Below are positions 27,255 through 35,717 of a DNA stretch of 64,000 bases, in pieces. The stretch covers positions 1 to 64,000 of the forward strand of contig NZ_JAJLRA010000016.1 of assembly GCF_020991365.1 (NCBI RefSeq), in the 5' to 3' direction. Position 1 is the stretch's first letter. The number at the start of each line of letters is the position of its first letter. The notes under the pieces were generated by a model. That model was not told the origin of the DNA. It ran no database searches and was given only the letters and a program-made list of their open reading frames with translations. The stretch comes from Streptacidiphilus sp. ASG 303 (GTDB lineage Bacteria > Actinomycetota > Actinomycetes > Streptomycetales > Streptomycetaceae). Position numbers and translations under genes: made by a program.

Positions 27255-28082
27255 ATGGCGCACAGTCAGCAGGCCAAGGCCGTCCTCCTCCGCGAACTGC
27301 ACGAGAAGGGCGTGCTGGTGCTCCCGAACGCCTGGGACGCCGGCAGCGCGGCGCTCATCGCCCAGGGCGGCGCCCGGGCCATCGCCACCACCAGCGGCGG
27401 CGTGGCCTGGTCGGCGGGGAAGCCGGACCAGCAGGCGCTCACCCGGGACGAGATGGCCGCCCTGGTGCGCCGGATCGCCGACACCGTGGAGGTGCCGGTG
27501 ACCGCCGACATCGAGGGCGGGTACGGGCCCGCGCCCGAGGACGTGGCGGCGACCGTCACCGCCGTGGTCGAGGCCGGCGCGGTCGGCGTGAACCTCGAGG
27601 ACTCCAGGCCGGACGGCACGCTCTTCACGGCCGAGGAGCAGGCGGCCAGGATCCGCGCCGCCCGGCGGGCGGCGGAGCAGGCCGGACTGCCGGAGCTGGT
27701 GGTCAACCTGCGGACCGACGTGTTCCTCTTCCAGATCGGCGCGCCCGAGGGGCGGCAGGCCGACGTGCTGGCCCGCGCGGCCGTCTACGCCGAGGCCGGG
27801 GCGGACAGCCTGTTCGTGCCGGGCCTGCTCGACCTCGCGGTGATCGCCGAGCTGGTGAAGGGCCAGCCGCTGCCGGTCAACGTGATGGCCGGTCCCGGCG
27901 CGCCGACGGTGGCCGAGTTCGAGGCGGCCGGCGTGCGCCGGGTCAGCGTCGGCACCGCCGTCGCCCAGGCCGCCTACACGCTGGCCCGGCGGGCCGCCGC
28001 GGAGCTGGTCGACAGGGGCACGTACGACGAGCTGGCCGGCGCGCTCGACTTCGGCGCGCTGAACGGCAGCTTCAGCCGCTGA
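27255..28082 (+). CDS. Isocitrate lyase/PEP mutase family protein
   Basis: A 275-residue TIM-barrel protein of the ICL/PEPM superfamily, which makes or breaks C-C or C-P bonds next to a carboxylate using Mg2+. Motifs: LPNAWDAGSAALIAQGGARA, ATTSGGVAWS, VTADIEGGYG with the metal Asp/Glu and GVNLEDSRPDG. The lyase-type KKCGH loop of true isocitrate lyases is absent, so oxaloacetate hydrolase or carboxyphosphonoenolpyruvate-type reactions are options. The start at ATG 27255 (AAAGGTG upstream) is preferred; ATG 27240 and 27219 are in frame. Link to the cluster is uncertain; no phosphonate genes are present. Confidence 0.85.
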   Translation: MAHSQQAKAVLLRELHEKGVLVLPNAWDAGSAALIAQGGARAIATTSGGVAWSAGKPDQQALTRDEMAALVRRIADTVEVPVTADIEGGYGPAPEDVAATVTAVVEAGAVGVNLEDSRPDGTLFTAEEQAARIRAARRAAEQAGLPELVVNLRTDVFLFQIGAPEGRQADVLARAAVYAEAGADSLFVPGLLDLAVIAELVKGQPLPVNVMAGPGAPTVAEFEAAGVRRVSVGTAVAQAAYTLARRAAAELVDRGTYDELAGALDFGALNGSFSR

Positions 28083-28218
28083 GGCGTGCGGGGGAGCCCC
28101 GCAGCCCGAGGAGATGCCCGGACACGGGGTGCGGGTCGGCCGGAGACATCGGACCGGCCCGCTCCCCATGTCTCCACGTGTACACGAAACATCCGCGATG
28201 CATACGAGAGATCAGGGG

Positions 28219-29646
28219 ATGGGAATGGGCAGGCCGGAGAAACCAGTGGATGCATCGGGCGGGGCGGTCGCGGAGTTCGCGAGCCGCCTGCGCCGCCTAC
28301 GGATCGAGGCCGGCAGCCCGACGTACCGGGACATGGCCGCAACCGCCATGTACTCGGCCTCGGTGCTGTCCAGCGCGGCCAACGGGCACCGGCTGCCCAC
28401 GCTGCAGGTCGCGCTGGCGTACGTGGCCGCCTGCGGCGGCGACCGGGAGGAATGGCGCCGGCGCTGGCTGGTGGCGGCCGGCAGCGGCATACCGGCGGTG
28501 CCGCCGCGCCCGGCCGCGCCGCCCGGGCCGTCGGCGGCCCGGGAGCCGGCGGCGCGGGGGTCGGCACCCCGGGAGCCGGCGGCCCGGGCGGCGCACCAGG
28601 CGCCCCGGGCCACCGCGCCGGCGCTGCCGAAGCCGTTCCGGCTGCCGCCCCGTCCGCAGGGGTCGGTCGGCCGCGGCGAGGAGCTGGCCCGGCTCGCCTC
28701 GGCCCCGGCCGGCCCGGTGGTGATCAGCGGTCCGGTCGGCGTCGGCAAGAGCGACCTGGCCCTGCACCACGCGCACAACCTGGCCCCGGCCATGGTGGAC
28801 GGCCAGCTCTACGCCGACGTGGGCCCGGTGCCCGCGGGCGGGTACGACGTGTCGGGCCTGCTCGCCGAGCTCCTCGCGGCCCTGGGGGTGCCCCCCGGGC
28901 AGATCCCGGCGGCGGCGGACCAGCGGGCCGGACTCTACCGCTCGCTGCTCGCCCAGCGCAGGGTGCTCGTGCTGCTGGAGAACGTGCACTGCGAGCGGCA
29001 GGTCCGCCCGCTGCTGGCCGACTCGGCGACCAGCACCACCATCGTGGTCGGCCGCTCCTCGCTGCTCGGCCTGCGCGACGTCCACCGGGTCCGGCTGGAG
29101 CCGCTCCGCCGGGCCGACTCGGTCGCGCTGATCGTCCGGAGGCTGCCGGAGCGCGCCCAGGCCGACCCGGTGAGCGCCGACCGGCTGGCCGAGCTCTGCG
29201 GCGACCTGCCGCTGGCCCTGGACATCGCCACCCGCAGACTGCTCGCCCACCCCGAGACCTCGCTGCGCTGGGCCGTCAACCGGCTGGACCGGCCCGCGGC
29301 GCTGCTGGACTGGCTGAGCGTCGGCGACCTCTCCCTGCGCGAGGTCCTCAACTCGGCCCACGTCCAGCTCGGCGACCCCGCCTCCGACCTGCTCGACCGG
29401 CTGGCGGACCTGCCGCAGCCGGAGCTGCGGGCCGACGAGTCGATCCTGGCCGGGGCCGACCATTTGATCGACGAGTTGGTCGAGGCGGGCATGCTCCGGC
29501 CCACCGAGCGGCTCGGCGCGTACCGGCTCGACCCGCTGGCGCGGGCCTTCGTCGCGGACCGCGATCCGGCCCACAACCTGCTCCCCCGCCGCTCCGTGCC
29601 GTTCCCCCGGATCCGGCCCGGGGCCGGTGTCCGGCAGCTGACCTGA
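28219..29646 (+). CDS. HTH (XRE-type) NB-ARC/AAA regulator
   Basis: About 475 residues. An XRE-like HTH is at residues 12-75 (FASRLRRLRIEAG, YRDMAATAMYSASVLSSAA, ALAYVAACGGDREEW), then an Ala/Pro-rich linker, then a P-loop ATPase domain with SGPVGVGKSDLAL (about residues 170-182), a Walker B-like RVLVLLENV and the plant-R-protein-like GDLPLALDIATRRL. The tail is short and lacks TPR or WD repeats, unlike larger family members. It stands 170 bp upstream of the hydrazine operon on the same strand and is the best candidate for its pathway-specific activator. The start is uncertain (ATG 28198, 28219 or 28225). Confidence 0.78.
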   Translation: MGMGRPEKPVDASGGAVAEFASRLRRLRIEAGSPTYRDMAATAMYSASVLSSAANGHRLPTLQVALAYVAACGGDREEWRRRWLVAAGSGIPAVPPRPAAPPGPSAAREPAARGSAPREPAARAAHQAPRATAPALPKPFRLPPRPQGSVGRGEELARLASAPAGPVVISGPVGVGKSDLALHHAHNLAPAMVDGQLYADVGPVPAGGYDVSGLLAELLAALGVPPGQIPAAADQRAGLYRSLLAQRRVLVLLENVHCERQVRPLLADSATSTTIVVGRSSLLGLRDVHRVRLEPLRRADSVALIVRRLPERAQADPVSADRLAELCGDLPLALDIATRRLLAHPETSLRWAVNRLDRPAALLDWLSVGDLSLREVLNSAHVQLGDPASDLLDRLADLPQPELRADESILAGADHLIDELVEAGMLRPTERLGAYRLDPLARAFVADRDPAHNLLPRRSVPFPRIRPGAGVRQLT

Positions 29647-29724
29647 CCTGCCGGTCAACCCCGCTCCCCCGCAGGTTGATTGTCCGCTCCGGACAAGCCT
29701 GTCGATCAACAGCCGCCCTCGGTG

Positions 29725-29801
29725 TACTCGTCCTACCGAACGGATCCGAACAGCAGCACGGGCCGTTCACCTGCTCGCTCGAACGGGCGGTAGGACGAGT
29801 A
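29725..29801 (+). promoter_or_regulatory. Structured leader: 14-bp perfect inverted repeat before the N-N operon
   Basis: TACTCGTCCTACCG (29725-29738) and CGGTAGGACGAGTA (29788-29801) are perfect complements with 49 bases between. Inside, GAACGG and CCGTTC can form another stem. The outer arm ends 15 bases before the ATG at 29817 and abuts the ribosome binding site GCGAGGTGG. It could be an RNA control element of the whole operon or a pair of operator half sites. Confidence 0.6.
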
Positions 29802-29816
29802 GCGAGGTGGCAGAAC

Positions 29817-31100
29817 ATGACCAACCACGAGGTCGAGGTCCTGGCGATCGGCGCCGGCCCGTCCAACCTGGCCCTGGCGGTGGCGATCGAGGAGTCCGGG
29901 GCCACCGGCCTGGCGGCCGACACCCTGATCCTGGAGCAGCACCCGGACGTGCAGTGGCAGCGCAACCTGCTGCTGCCGTTCGCCCGGAGCCAGGTCTCCT
30001 TCGTCAAGGACCTGGTGACCCTGCGCAACCCCCGGAGCCGTTTCTCCTTCCTCTCCTTCCTGCACGCCAAGGGCCGGCTGGACGAGTTCGTCAACCTCGG
30101 CACCTTCAACCCCTTCCGCCGGGAGATCTCCGAGTACCTCCAGTGGGTGGCCAACTCCTTCGACCACGTGGGGGTCCGCTACAACGCCGGGGTGCAGAGC
30201 GTCGCCCCGCGCAGGGCCGACGACGGCACCGTGACCGGCTGGCGCGCCACCCTCGCCGACGGCGACACGGTGGACACCCGCGACCTGGTGGTCGGCACCG
30301 GCCGCGACGCCCACGTCCCCGCGGAGTTCGCCGGCCTGCCGCACGACCGGGTGATCCACAGCTCCCAGTACTCCACCCGGATCGCCCAGTACCCGATCGA
30401 CCGCCCGGTGCGGGTGGTGGTGGTCGGCGCCGCGCAGAGCGCCGCCGAGATGTTCGTCTCGGTCCACCAGGACCTGCCGCTCAGCCAGCCGACCCTGGTG
30501 CACCGCTCGGTCGGCCTGATGAACTACCAGACCAGCAAGTTCGTGAACGAGCTCTTCTTCCCGTCCTTCATCGACGAGTTCCACGCGAGCCCCCCGGAGG
30601 CGCGCCGGCAGATCCTGGACGAGGTCCGCCTGACCAACTACGCCGGCCTGGCCGCGCCGTTCCTGGACGAGACCTACCTGATGCTCTACGAGCAGAAGCT
30701 GACGGGTTCGCAGCGCTCCGCCGTCCGGCCGATGACCGAGGTGCTCACCGCCCGCGAGGAGGACGGCGAGGTGGTCCTGGAGCTGCGCGACCGCAAGACC
30801 GGCCGCGTGGAGGCGCTCCGCTGCGACCTGGTCCTGCTCGGCACCGGCTACGACCAGCGCATGCCCGCGATGGTCCGGGGCCTGGCCGACCAGGTGGGCC
30901 TGGAGCGGATCGAGGTGAACCGCCGCTACCGGGTGGACCTCGGCGAGGACGCCCGCGCCGGCCTCTACCTGCAGGGCTTCAACGAGGCCACCCACGGCAT
31001 ATCCGACTCGCTGCTGAGCGTGCTCGCGCAGCGGTCGCACGAGATCACCACCGACCTGCTGGACCGCCGCAGCGTCGCCGCGACGGCGGGTGCCCGCTGA
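29817..31100 (+). CDS. L-lysine N6-hydroxylase (SidA/IucD/PvdA type)
   Basis: A 427-residue flavin- and NADPH-dependent N-hydroxylating monooxygenase. It has the FAD motif IGAGPSNLALAVAI, the substrate segment RFSFLSFLHAKGRLDEFVN, the NADPH motif VVVVGAAQSAAEMF (one Gly replaced by Ala) and the C-terminal ATHGISDSLLSVLA. Family members make N6-hydroxylysine or N5-hydroxyornithine. Since a MetRS-like enzyme, a cupin and a DAO-type flavoenzyme follow, the likely product is N6-hydroxylysine used for N-N bond formation (as with Spb38, Tri26 and PyrM-like enzymes), not a siderophore. Its TGA overlaps the ATG of the cupin gene. First gene of the operon. Confidence 0.9.
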   Translation: MTNHEVEVLAIGAGPSNLALAVAIEESGATGLAADTLILEQHPDVQWQRNLLLPFARSQVSFVKDLVTLRNPRSRFSFLSFLHAKGRLDEFVNLGTFNPFRREISEYLQWVANSFDHVGVRYNAGVQSVAPRRADDGTVTGWRATLADGDTVDTRDLVVGTGRDAHVPAEFAGLPHDRVIHSSQYSTRIAQYPIDRPVRVVVVGAAQSAAEMFVSVHQDLPLSQPTLVHRSVGLMNYQTSKFVNELFFPSFIDEFHASPPEARRQILDEVRLTNYAGLAAPFLDETYLMLYEQKLTGSQRSAVRPMTEVLTAREEDGEVVLELRDRKTGRVEALRCDLVLLGTGYDQRMPAMVRGLADQVGLERIEVNRRYRVDLGEDARAGLYLQGFNEATHGISDSLLSVLAQRSHEITTDLLDRRSVAATAGAR

Positions 31101-31471
31101 TGGAGATCCGCCGTCTGGACCGAGCCAACCTGACCCCCGCCTACGGCATCGAGGGCGAACGCCTGCAGCCCTGGGACGCGCTCAACGCCCCCTTCGAGGG
31201 AGCGTGGTGCGTGGTCCGGGCCGGCGGGGAGTCCACCCCGCACGACCACCACGAGTACGAGATCTTCATCGCGATGAGCGGCAGCGCCGCCCTGGTGGTG
31301 GACGGCGTCGAGCACGAGTTCGCCGCCGGCGACATCGTCCACCTGCCGCCGGGCTGCACCCACAAGGTGGTCAACGCCTCCTCCGCGGACTTCGAGTACT
31401 ACGGGATCTGGTGGGACGCCGACATGTCGGTGACCTTCCTGACCCGCCACCAGAAGGGGAGCACGGCATGA
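31100..31471 (+). CDS. Free-standing cupin half of a hydrazine synthetase
   Basis: A 123-residue single-domain cupin. Cupin motif 1 reads TPHDHHEYEIF with H48, H50 and E54 as metal ligands, and motif 2 reads GDIVHLPPGCTHKVVN with H88. In characterised hydrazine synthetases (Spb40 and relatives) a zinc-binding cupin domain is fused to a MetRS-like domain and rearranges the aminoacyl ester of N6-hydroxylysine so that the N-N bond forms. Here the cupin is its own gene, with start and stop overlapping both neighbours by 1-4 bases, in the same cupin-then-MetRS order as the fusion. It should act with the next protein as a complex. Confidence 0.85.
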   Translation: MEIRRLDRANLTPAYGIEGERLQPWDALNAPFEGAWCVVRAGGESTPHDHHEYEIFIAMSGSAALVVDGVEHEFAAGDIVHLPPGCTHKVVNASSADFEYYGIWWDADMSVTFLTRHQKGSTA

Positions 31472-33006
31472 GCAAGCGTGTGGCGGTGATCTCCCCCGCC
31501 CCGACCGCCAACGGCGACCTGCACCTCGGCCACCTGGCCGGCCCGTTCCTGGCCGCCGACGTCTTCACCCGCTACCAGCGCGCCGTCGGCCGGGAGGCCG
31601 TCCTCGGCACCGGAGCCCAGGACACCTCCACCTTCGTGGTCACCACCGCCCGCCGGCTGGGCACCACCCCCGAGGCCCTGGTCGCCGACTCCACCGCCAG
31701 GATCGAGTCGACGCTCGCCGCGATGGGCATCGCGGTGGACGGCTTCACCCGGGACGAGGAGCGCTTCACCAAGCAGGTGCTGAGGTTCATGGGCCGGCTC
31801 CACGACGAGGGGCGGCTGGTCCTGCGGCCCACCCGGTTCCCCTACGCGCCCAGGACCGGGGAGTACCTGGTCGACGGCTTCGTCCGGGGCGGCTGCCCGA
31901 ACTGCCTGGCGGAGGGCTGCGCCGGGCTCTGCGAGAGCTGCGGCCACCCGCTGGCGGCCGGCGACCTGATCGACCCCCGCTCCACGGAGAACCCCGAGGA
32001 GGTCCTGGAGCTGCGCGAGGTCCCGGTCCTGGTGCTGCCGCTGGAGGAGTACCGGGAGCGGCTGCAGGCGTACTTCGCGGAGTCCGGCGCCGCGCTGCGG
32101 CCGCACATGGCCCAGGCCGTCGCGGAGATGCTCGCCCGTCCGCTGCCGGACTTCCCGGTCACCTACCCGGTCTCCTGGGGCATCCCCGCCCCGTTCCCCG
32201 AGACCACCGGGCAGTGCATCAACCCCAACGCCGAGACGATGGCCTGGTCCGTCTACACCACCGCCCTGTCCGCCGAGGCGCGCGGCGAGGTGCTGTCGGC
32301 CGACGACCAGCTCTGGTGGCCGGAGTCCGGGACCGAGGTCGTCTACTTCCTCGGCTTCGACAACACCTTCCCGTTCGCCGTCGCCGGGGCGGCCATGCTG
32401 CTCGCCCTGCACGACCGGTACGCCCTGCCGGCCCGGTTCGTCACCAACGAGTTCTACGAGCTGGAGCACCAGAAGTTCTCCACCAGCCGGGGCCACCTGG
32501 TCTGGGGGCAGGAGCTCGCGGACCGGCTGCCGCGGGACGTCGGCCGCTACCACCTGGCCGCCACCAGTCCGGAGCACCAGCGCACCAACTTCGGCTGGGC
32601 GGCGGTCGCCGCCGTCACCGGGGCCCGGCTGGTCGAGCCGTGGAACCGGGTGGCCGCGAAGGCCGGGCGGTGGGCCGGGCAGACCCTGCCGGTCTCCGCC
32701 GCCTCCCGTGAGGCCGCCGACCGGATCACCGAGCGGTTCGCCGCCGCCTACGGGCTCGACTCCTTCAGTCTCGGCCGGGCGGCGGAGACGCTGGCCGAGC
32801 AGCTGGGCCGGCTGGACCGCTGGGAGGTGTCCGACGCGCAGGCGGGCGACTTCTGCCACCAGGTGGAGACGGTGCTGCGCAACGCCGCCCCGATCCTGAT
32901 CGACCTCGCCGAGCAGGCCGGGGTCGACACCCGGCTGGGACGGGGCGACCGGACGACCGGGATCACGGTGAGGGAACTGCCGCGGCTGGACGGCGGGGCG
33001 GTGTGA
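31468..33006 (+). CDS. MetRS-like half of a hydrazine synthetase
   Basis: A 512-residue class I aminoacyl-tRNA-synthetase homologue. It has HLGHL (residues 19-23) for the HIGH motif, a zinc knuckle with Cys 143, 146, 155 and 158, and KFSTS (336-340) for KMSKS, so adenylation should work. The C-terminal anticodon domain is short. In Spb40-type enzymes this domain activates an amino acid (Gly, Glu or Ser depending on the pathway) and loads it on the hydroxyl of N6-hydroxylysine. As the start ATG overlaps the cupin stop, the two are made together. It is not housekeeping MetRS: it is coupled to five biosynthetic genes. The amino acid used cannot be told. Confidence 0.88.
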   Translation: MSKRVAVISPAPTANGDLHLGHLAGPFLAADVFTRYQRAVGREAVLGTGAQDTSTFVVTTARRLGTTPEALVADSTARIESTLAAMGIAVDGFTRDEERFTKQVLRFMGRLHDEGRLVLRPTRFPYAPRTGEYLVDGFVRGGCPNCLAEGCAGLCESCGHPLAAGDLIDPRSTENPEEVLELREVPVLVLPLEEYRERLQAYFAESGAALRPHMAQAVAEMLARPLPDFPVTYPVSWGIPAPFPETTGQCINPNAETMAWSVYTTALSAEARGEVLSADDQLWWPESGTEVVYFLGFDNTFPFAVAGAAMLLALHDRYALPARFVTNEFYELEHQKFSTSRGHLVWGQELADRLPRDVGRYHLAATSPEHQRTNFGWAAVAAVTGARLVEPWNRVAAKAGRWAGQTLPVSAASREAADRITERFAAAYGLDSFSLGRAAETLAEQLGRLDRWEVSDAQAGDFCHQVETVLRNAAPILIDLAEQAGVDTRLGRGDRTTGITVRELPRLDGGAV

Positions 33007-33007
33007 G

Positions 33008-34081
33008 ATGCCCACCGACGCGCGACGGGTCCTGGTGGTCGGGGCGGGGGTGACCGGACTGCTCTCGGCGGTGCGGTGCGCGCTGGCCGGGCACCGCGTC
33101 ACCGTGCTGGACCGGGACGCCATCCCCAACCCCGGCTCCACCTCCTTCGACCAGCACCGGGCCGTCCGCGCACTCGACCTGGCCGACCTCGCCGCCTCCC
33201 GGCGGGTGGCGGTGGCGCACCGCCGCTGGATGGCGCTGGAAGCGCTGACCGGATCCAAGTTCTACCGCCGGGTGGGCATGATCACCGCCTGGTCGGCCGG
33301 GGAGGTGGACGCGGTGATGGACGCCGCGGCCGCCGCCGACCTCCCGGTGGGCCTGGTCGACCCGGCCACCGTGCCCCACGTCCGGTTCCCCGAGGGCACG
33401 GTCGGGGTGCTGGAGCGACACGGCGGCGTCCTGCTCGCCGACCACGCGCTCCAGGTGCTCGTCCGCTGGCTGAACGAGCAGCCGAACGTGACGCTCCGCC
33501 CCTGGCAGCAGGTCAAGGCGGTGGACCCGGAGACCGGCCGGGTGTACCTGCCCGACGCGGAGTTCCTGGACGCCGACCTGACCCTGATCGCCACCGGCCC
33601 CTGGTCGAAGGACCTGGTCGACCTGCCGATGGTGCTGCACCGGCAGACCCTGGTCTACCTCAAGCCGCCGGAGCAGCTGGCCTCGGCCTGGGAGAACACC
33701 CCGGGCATCGGCCGGATCGGCACCTCGGGTCTGGCCTGGCTGCTGCCACCGGGCGACGGGACGCTGCTCAAGGTGAGCTCGGCCTCCGTCTGCCGGGAGG
33801 CGGACGCGGTCACCACCGGCTCCGCGGTGGAGGAGCGCCGGTGGGCGGAGCAGGTGCTCGCCGAGCGGTTCCTGACCGACCCCGACCGCTACTCCGTGAT
33901 CGCGGTGAAGCGCTGCCACTACCTGGTGGACGCCGAGACGGGCGCCGCCCACCTCGTCCGGATCGGCCCGAGCACCTGGGCCCGGACGGCCAGCGGGGGC
34001 GACGGCTTCCGGACCGCACCGCTGGTCGCCGAACGGATTCTCGAGGCACTGACCACAGACTTCCGAGAGGAGACGATATGA
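33008..34081 (+). CDS. DAO-type FAD oxidoreductase cleaving the lysyl hydrazine
   Basis: A 357-residue protein of the D-amino-acid/glycine oxidase fold with VVGAGVTGLLSAVRCALAG at the N-terminus, ATGPWSKDLV in the centre and a C-terminal GDGFRTAPLVAERIL that closes the FAD site. In known pathways (Spb39, Tri27, ForL/PyrL types) such an enzyme oxidises the N6-(substituted amino)lysine so the lysine side chain leaves as 2-aminoadipate semialdehyde and a free hydrazino acid remains. That role fits directly. The gene starts 1 base after the MetRS-like stop and ends in an ATGA overlap with the ATP-grasp gene. Confidence 0.85.
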   Translation: MPTDARRVLVVGAGVTGLLSAVRCALAGHRVTVLDRDAIPNPGSTSFDQHRAVRALDLADLAASRRVAVAHRRWMALEALTGSKFYRRVGMITAWSAGEVDAVMDAAAAADLPVGLVDPATVPHVRFPEGTVGVLERHGGVLLADHALQVLVRWLNEQPNVTLRPWQQVKAVDPETGRVYLPDAEFLDADLTLIATGPWSKDLVDLPMVLHRQTLVYLKPPEQLASAWENTPGIGRIGTSGLAWLLPPGDGTLLKVSSASVCREADAVTTGSAVEERRWAEQVLAERFLTDPDRYSVIAVKRCHYLVDAETGAAHLVRIGPSTWARTASGGDGFRTAPLVAERILEALTTDFREETI

Positions 34082-35376
34082 CCACCGAGGACCGCGTGCT
34101 GCTGGTGATCGGCAGCGGGCTCAAGGTGTACCGCGAGTACCTGATCGAGTCCGCCGCCCGCCGGGCGGCCGAGCTGGACCTCAAGCTGGTCCTGGTCAAC
34201 AACCTCAGGCCCACCTGGCAGCAGGACCACTTCGACGAGATCACCGTGGTCAACGTGTTCGACCACGAGGAGCTCCGCGCCGCCGCCCGGGAGATCGCGG
34301 GCCGCCGGACCGTGGTCGGGCTGTTCTGCTACGACGAGCCGCTGGTGATGCCGGCCGCCGAGCTGGCCGCCGAGTTCGGGGTCCCGGGCCTGGGACTGGC
34401 CGGGGTGCAGGGCTGCCGGGACAAGCACCGGACCCGGTCGGCCCTGACCGCCGCCGGCCTCCCCCAGCCCGGCTTCGAGCTGACCGACACGCCGGAGCAG
34501 GCCCGCGAGGCGGCCGCCCGGATCGGGTACCCGGTGGTCGTCAAGCCCCGGGCGCTGGGCGCCTCGATGGGCGTCGTCCTCGCCGAGGACGAGACGCAGC
34601 TGGACCAGGCCTACCTGGTCGCCTCGAACGCCAGCCTGGTCGGGGACGAGCCGTTCCGGGGCGGGGCGATCGTGGAGGGCTACGCCGTCGGCCCCGAGAT
34701 CAGCGTCGACGGCGTGGTGCACCGGGGCGAGTACCGGGCGATGTTCGTGGCCCGCAAGGAGACCGGGCTCCACCCGTACTTCGAGGAGGTGGGCCATGTC
34801 GTGGACGCGGCCGACCCGCTGCTGCAGGACCAGCGGCTGATCGACGTCCTGACCAAGGCGCACGAGGTGCTCGGCGTCGAGAACGGGCTGACCCACACCG
34901 AGGTCAGGCTCACCTCCCTCGGCCCGGTGATCATCGAGATCAACGGCCGGCTCGGCGGGGACCTGATCCCCTTCCTCGGCCGGATCGCCACCGGGATCGA
35001 CCCCGGCGAGCTGCTGGTGGAGGTCGCGGCCGGGCACCGCCCGGACACCGCCTTCACCCGGCACGGGGTCGCGGGCATCCGCTTCGGCTACCCGCCGGAG
35101 GACGTCACCGTCCGCGAGGTGCGCGTGCCGACCGGCCTGCCGGGGCTGGTGACCGCCTCGCCGATGGTCGAGCCGGGCACCGAGCTGCGGCTCCCGCCCG
35201 GCGGGTACCTGGCCCGGCACTCCTTCGTGGTCTGCACCGGCGAGGACCGGGAGACCTGCCGGGAGCGCCTCGCCGCCGCCGTCGCGGCCGTCGGACTGGA
35301 CGCGGAGCCGCTGGAGCGCAAGGACGTGGCCGCGCGGCTGGAGATGCCCGCCGGACTGCTGGACGTGGACGGATGA
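34078..35376 (+). CDS. ATP-grasp carboxylate-amine ligase 1
   Basis: A 432-residue ATP-grasp enzyme, which activates a carboxylate as acyl phosphate and couples it to an amine. Visible: GLGLAGVQGCRDKHRTRSAL, the ATP-binding KPRALGASMGVV, GAIVEGYAVGPEISVDG, and the metal-binding THTEVRLTSLGPVIIEINGR. The C-terminal 100 residues form the usual lid-type domain. It is translationally coupled on both sides. It probably joins the hydrazino acid, by its carboxylate or its nitrogen, to another building block, or forms an amide used later. Confidence 0.87.
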   Translation: MTTEDRVLLVIGSGLKVYREYLIESAARRAAELDLKLVLVNNLRPTWQQDHFDEITVVNVFDHEELRAAAREIAGRRTVVGLFCYDEPLVMPAAELAAEFGVPGLGLAGVQGCRDKHRTRSALTAAGLPQPGFELTDTPEQAREAAARIGYPVVVKPRALGASMGVVLAEDETQLDQAYLVASNASLVGDEPFRGGAIVEGYAVGPEISVDGVVHRGEYRAMFVARKETGLHPYFEEVGHVVDAADPLLQDQRLIDVLTKAHEVLGVENGLTHTEVRLTSLGPVIIEINGRLGGDLIPFLGRIATGIDPGELLVEVAAGHRPDTAFTRHGVAGIRFGYPPEDVTVREVRVPTGLPGLVTASPMVEPGTELRLPPGGYLARHSFVVCTGEDRETCRERLAAAVAAVGLDAEPLERKDVAARLEMPAGLLDVDG

Positions 35377-35717
35377 CCATCGACTACGACGGCCGCCGGT
35401 TCCGGAAGGCGGCCTCCGCGGACGGGGTGACGGCCCGCTACCACCAGGAGGGCGACCTGGTCTGGGCGGACTTCGCCGGCGGCCCGGTCCGCCGGGGGAG
35501 CGTGAACGGGGTCTGCGGTCCGGACGGCACCCTGCGGCTCGTCTACACGATGGTGCTGGACGGCGGCGACGTGATCGCCGGACGCAGCGTCAACACCCCG
35601 GAGCAGGGAGCCGGCGGCGGTCTGCTGCTCCGCGAGGAGTGGGAGCGGTACGGGCCGCACGCCGAGACCGGCGTCTCGTACCTGGCGGAGGTAACGGAAG
35701 CTGAGGAAACGGGATGA
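35373..35717 (+). CDS. Small protein annotated elsewhere as N-acetylglutamate-synthase-like
   Basis: A 114-residue soluble protein beginning MTIDYDGRRFRKAASADG and containing QEGDLVWADFAGGPVRRGSV, which matches a small widespread family often named n-acetylglutamate synthase without evidence of that activity. It is mostly beta strand with a repeated short strand-turn pattern, like a beta-barrel or lipocalin-type binding protein. It overlaps both neighbours by an ATGA, so it is a full member of the operon. A binding, cyclase or isomerase role is possible; the true function is unknown. Confidence 0.7.
   Translation: MTIDYDGRRFRKAASADGVTARYHQEGDLVWADFAGGPVRRGSVNGVCGPDGTLRLVYTMVLDGGDVIAGRSVNTPEQGAGGGLLLREEWERYGPHAETGVSYLAEVTEAEETG

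Noticed and set aside
27255-28082. PEP mutase starting a phosphonate pathway
   Set aside because: No phosphonopyruvate decarboxylase or other phosphonate gene is near, and the motif looks more like the oxaloacetate hydrolase/2-methylisocitrate lyase side of the family.
29817-31100. Siderophore biosynthesis from N6-hydroxylysine
   Set aside because: No NRPS, IucA/IucC-type synthetase, N-acyltransferase or iron-siderophore transporter is nearby; instead a cupin, a MetRS-like protein and a DAO-type oxidase follow at once.
31468-33006. Housekeeping or resistance methionyl-tRNA synthetase
   Set aside because: It is translationally coupled to a cupin and a flavoenzyme, and has a short C-terminal domain. 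The context is that of hydrazine synthetases.
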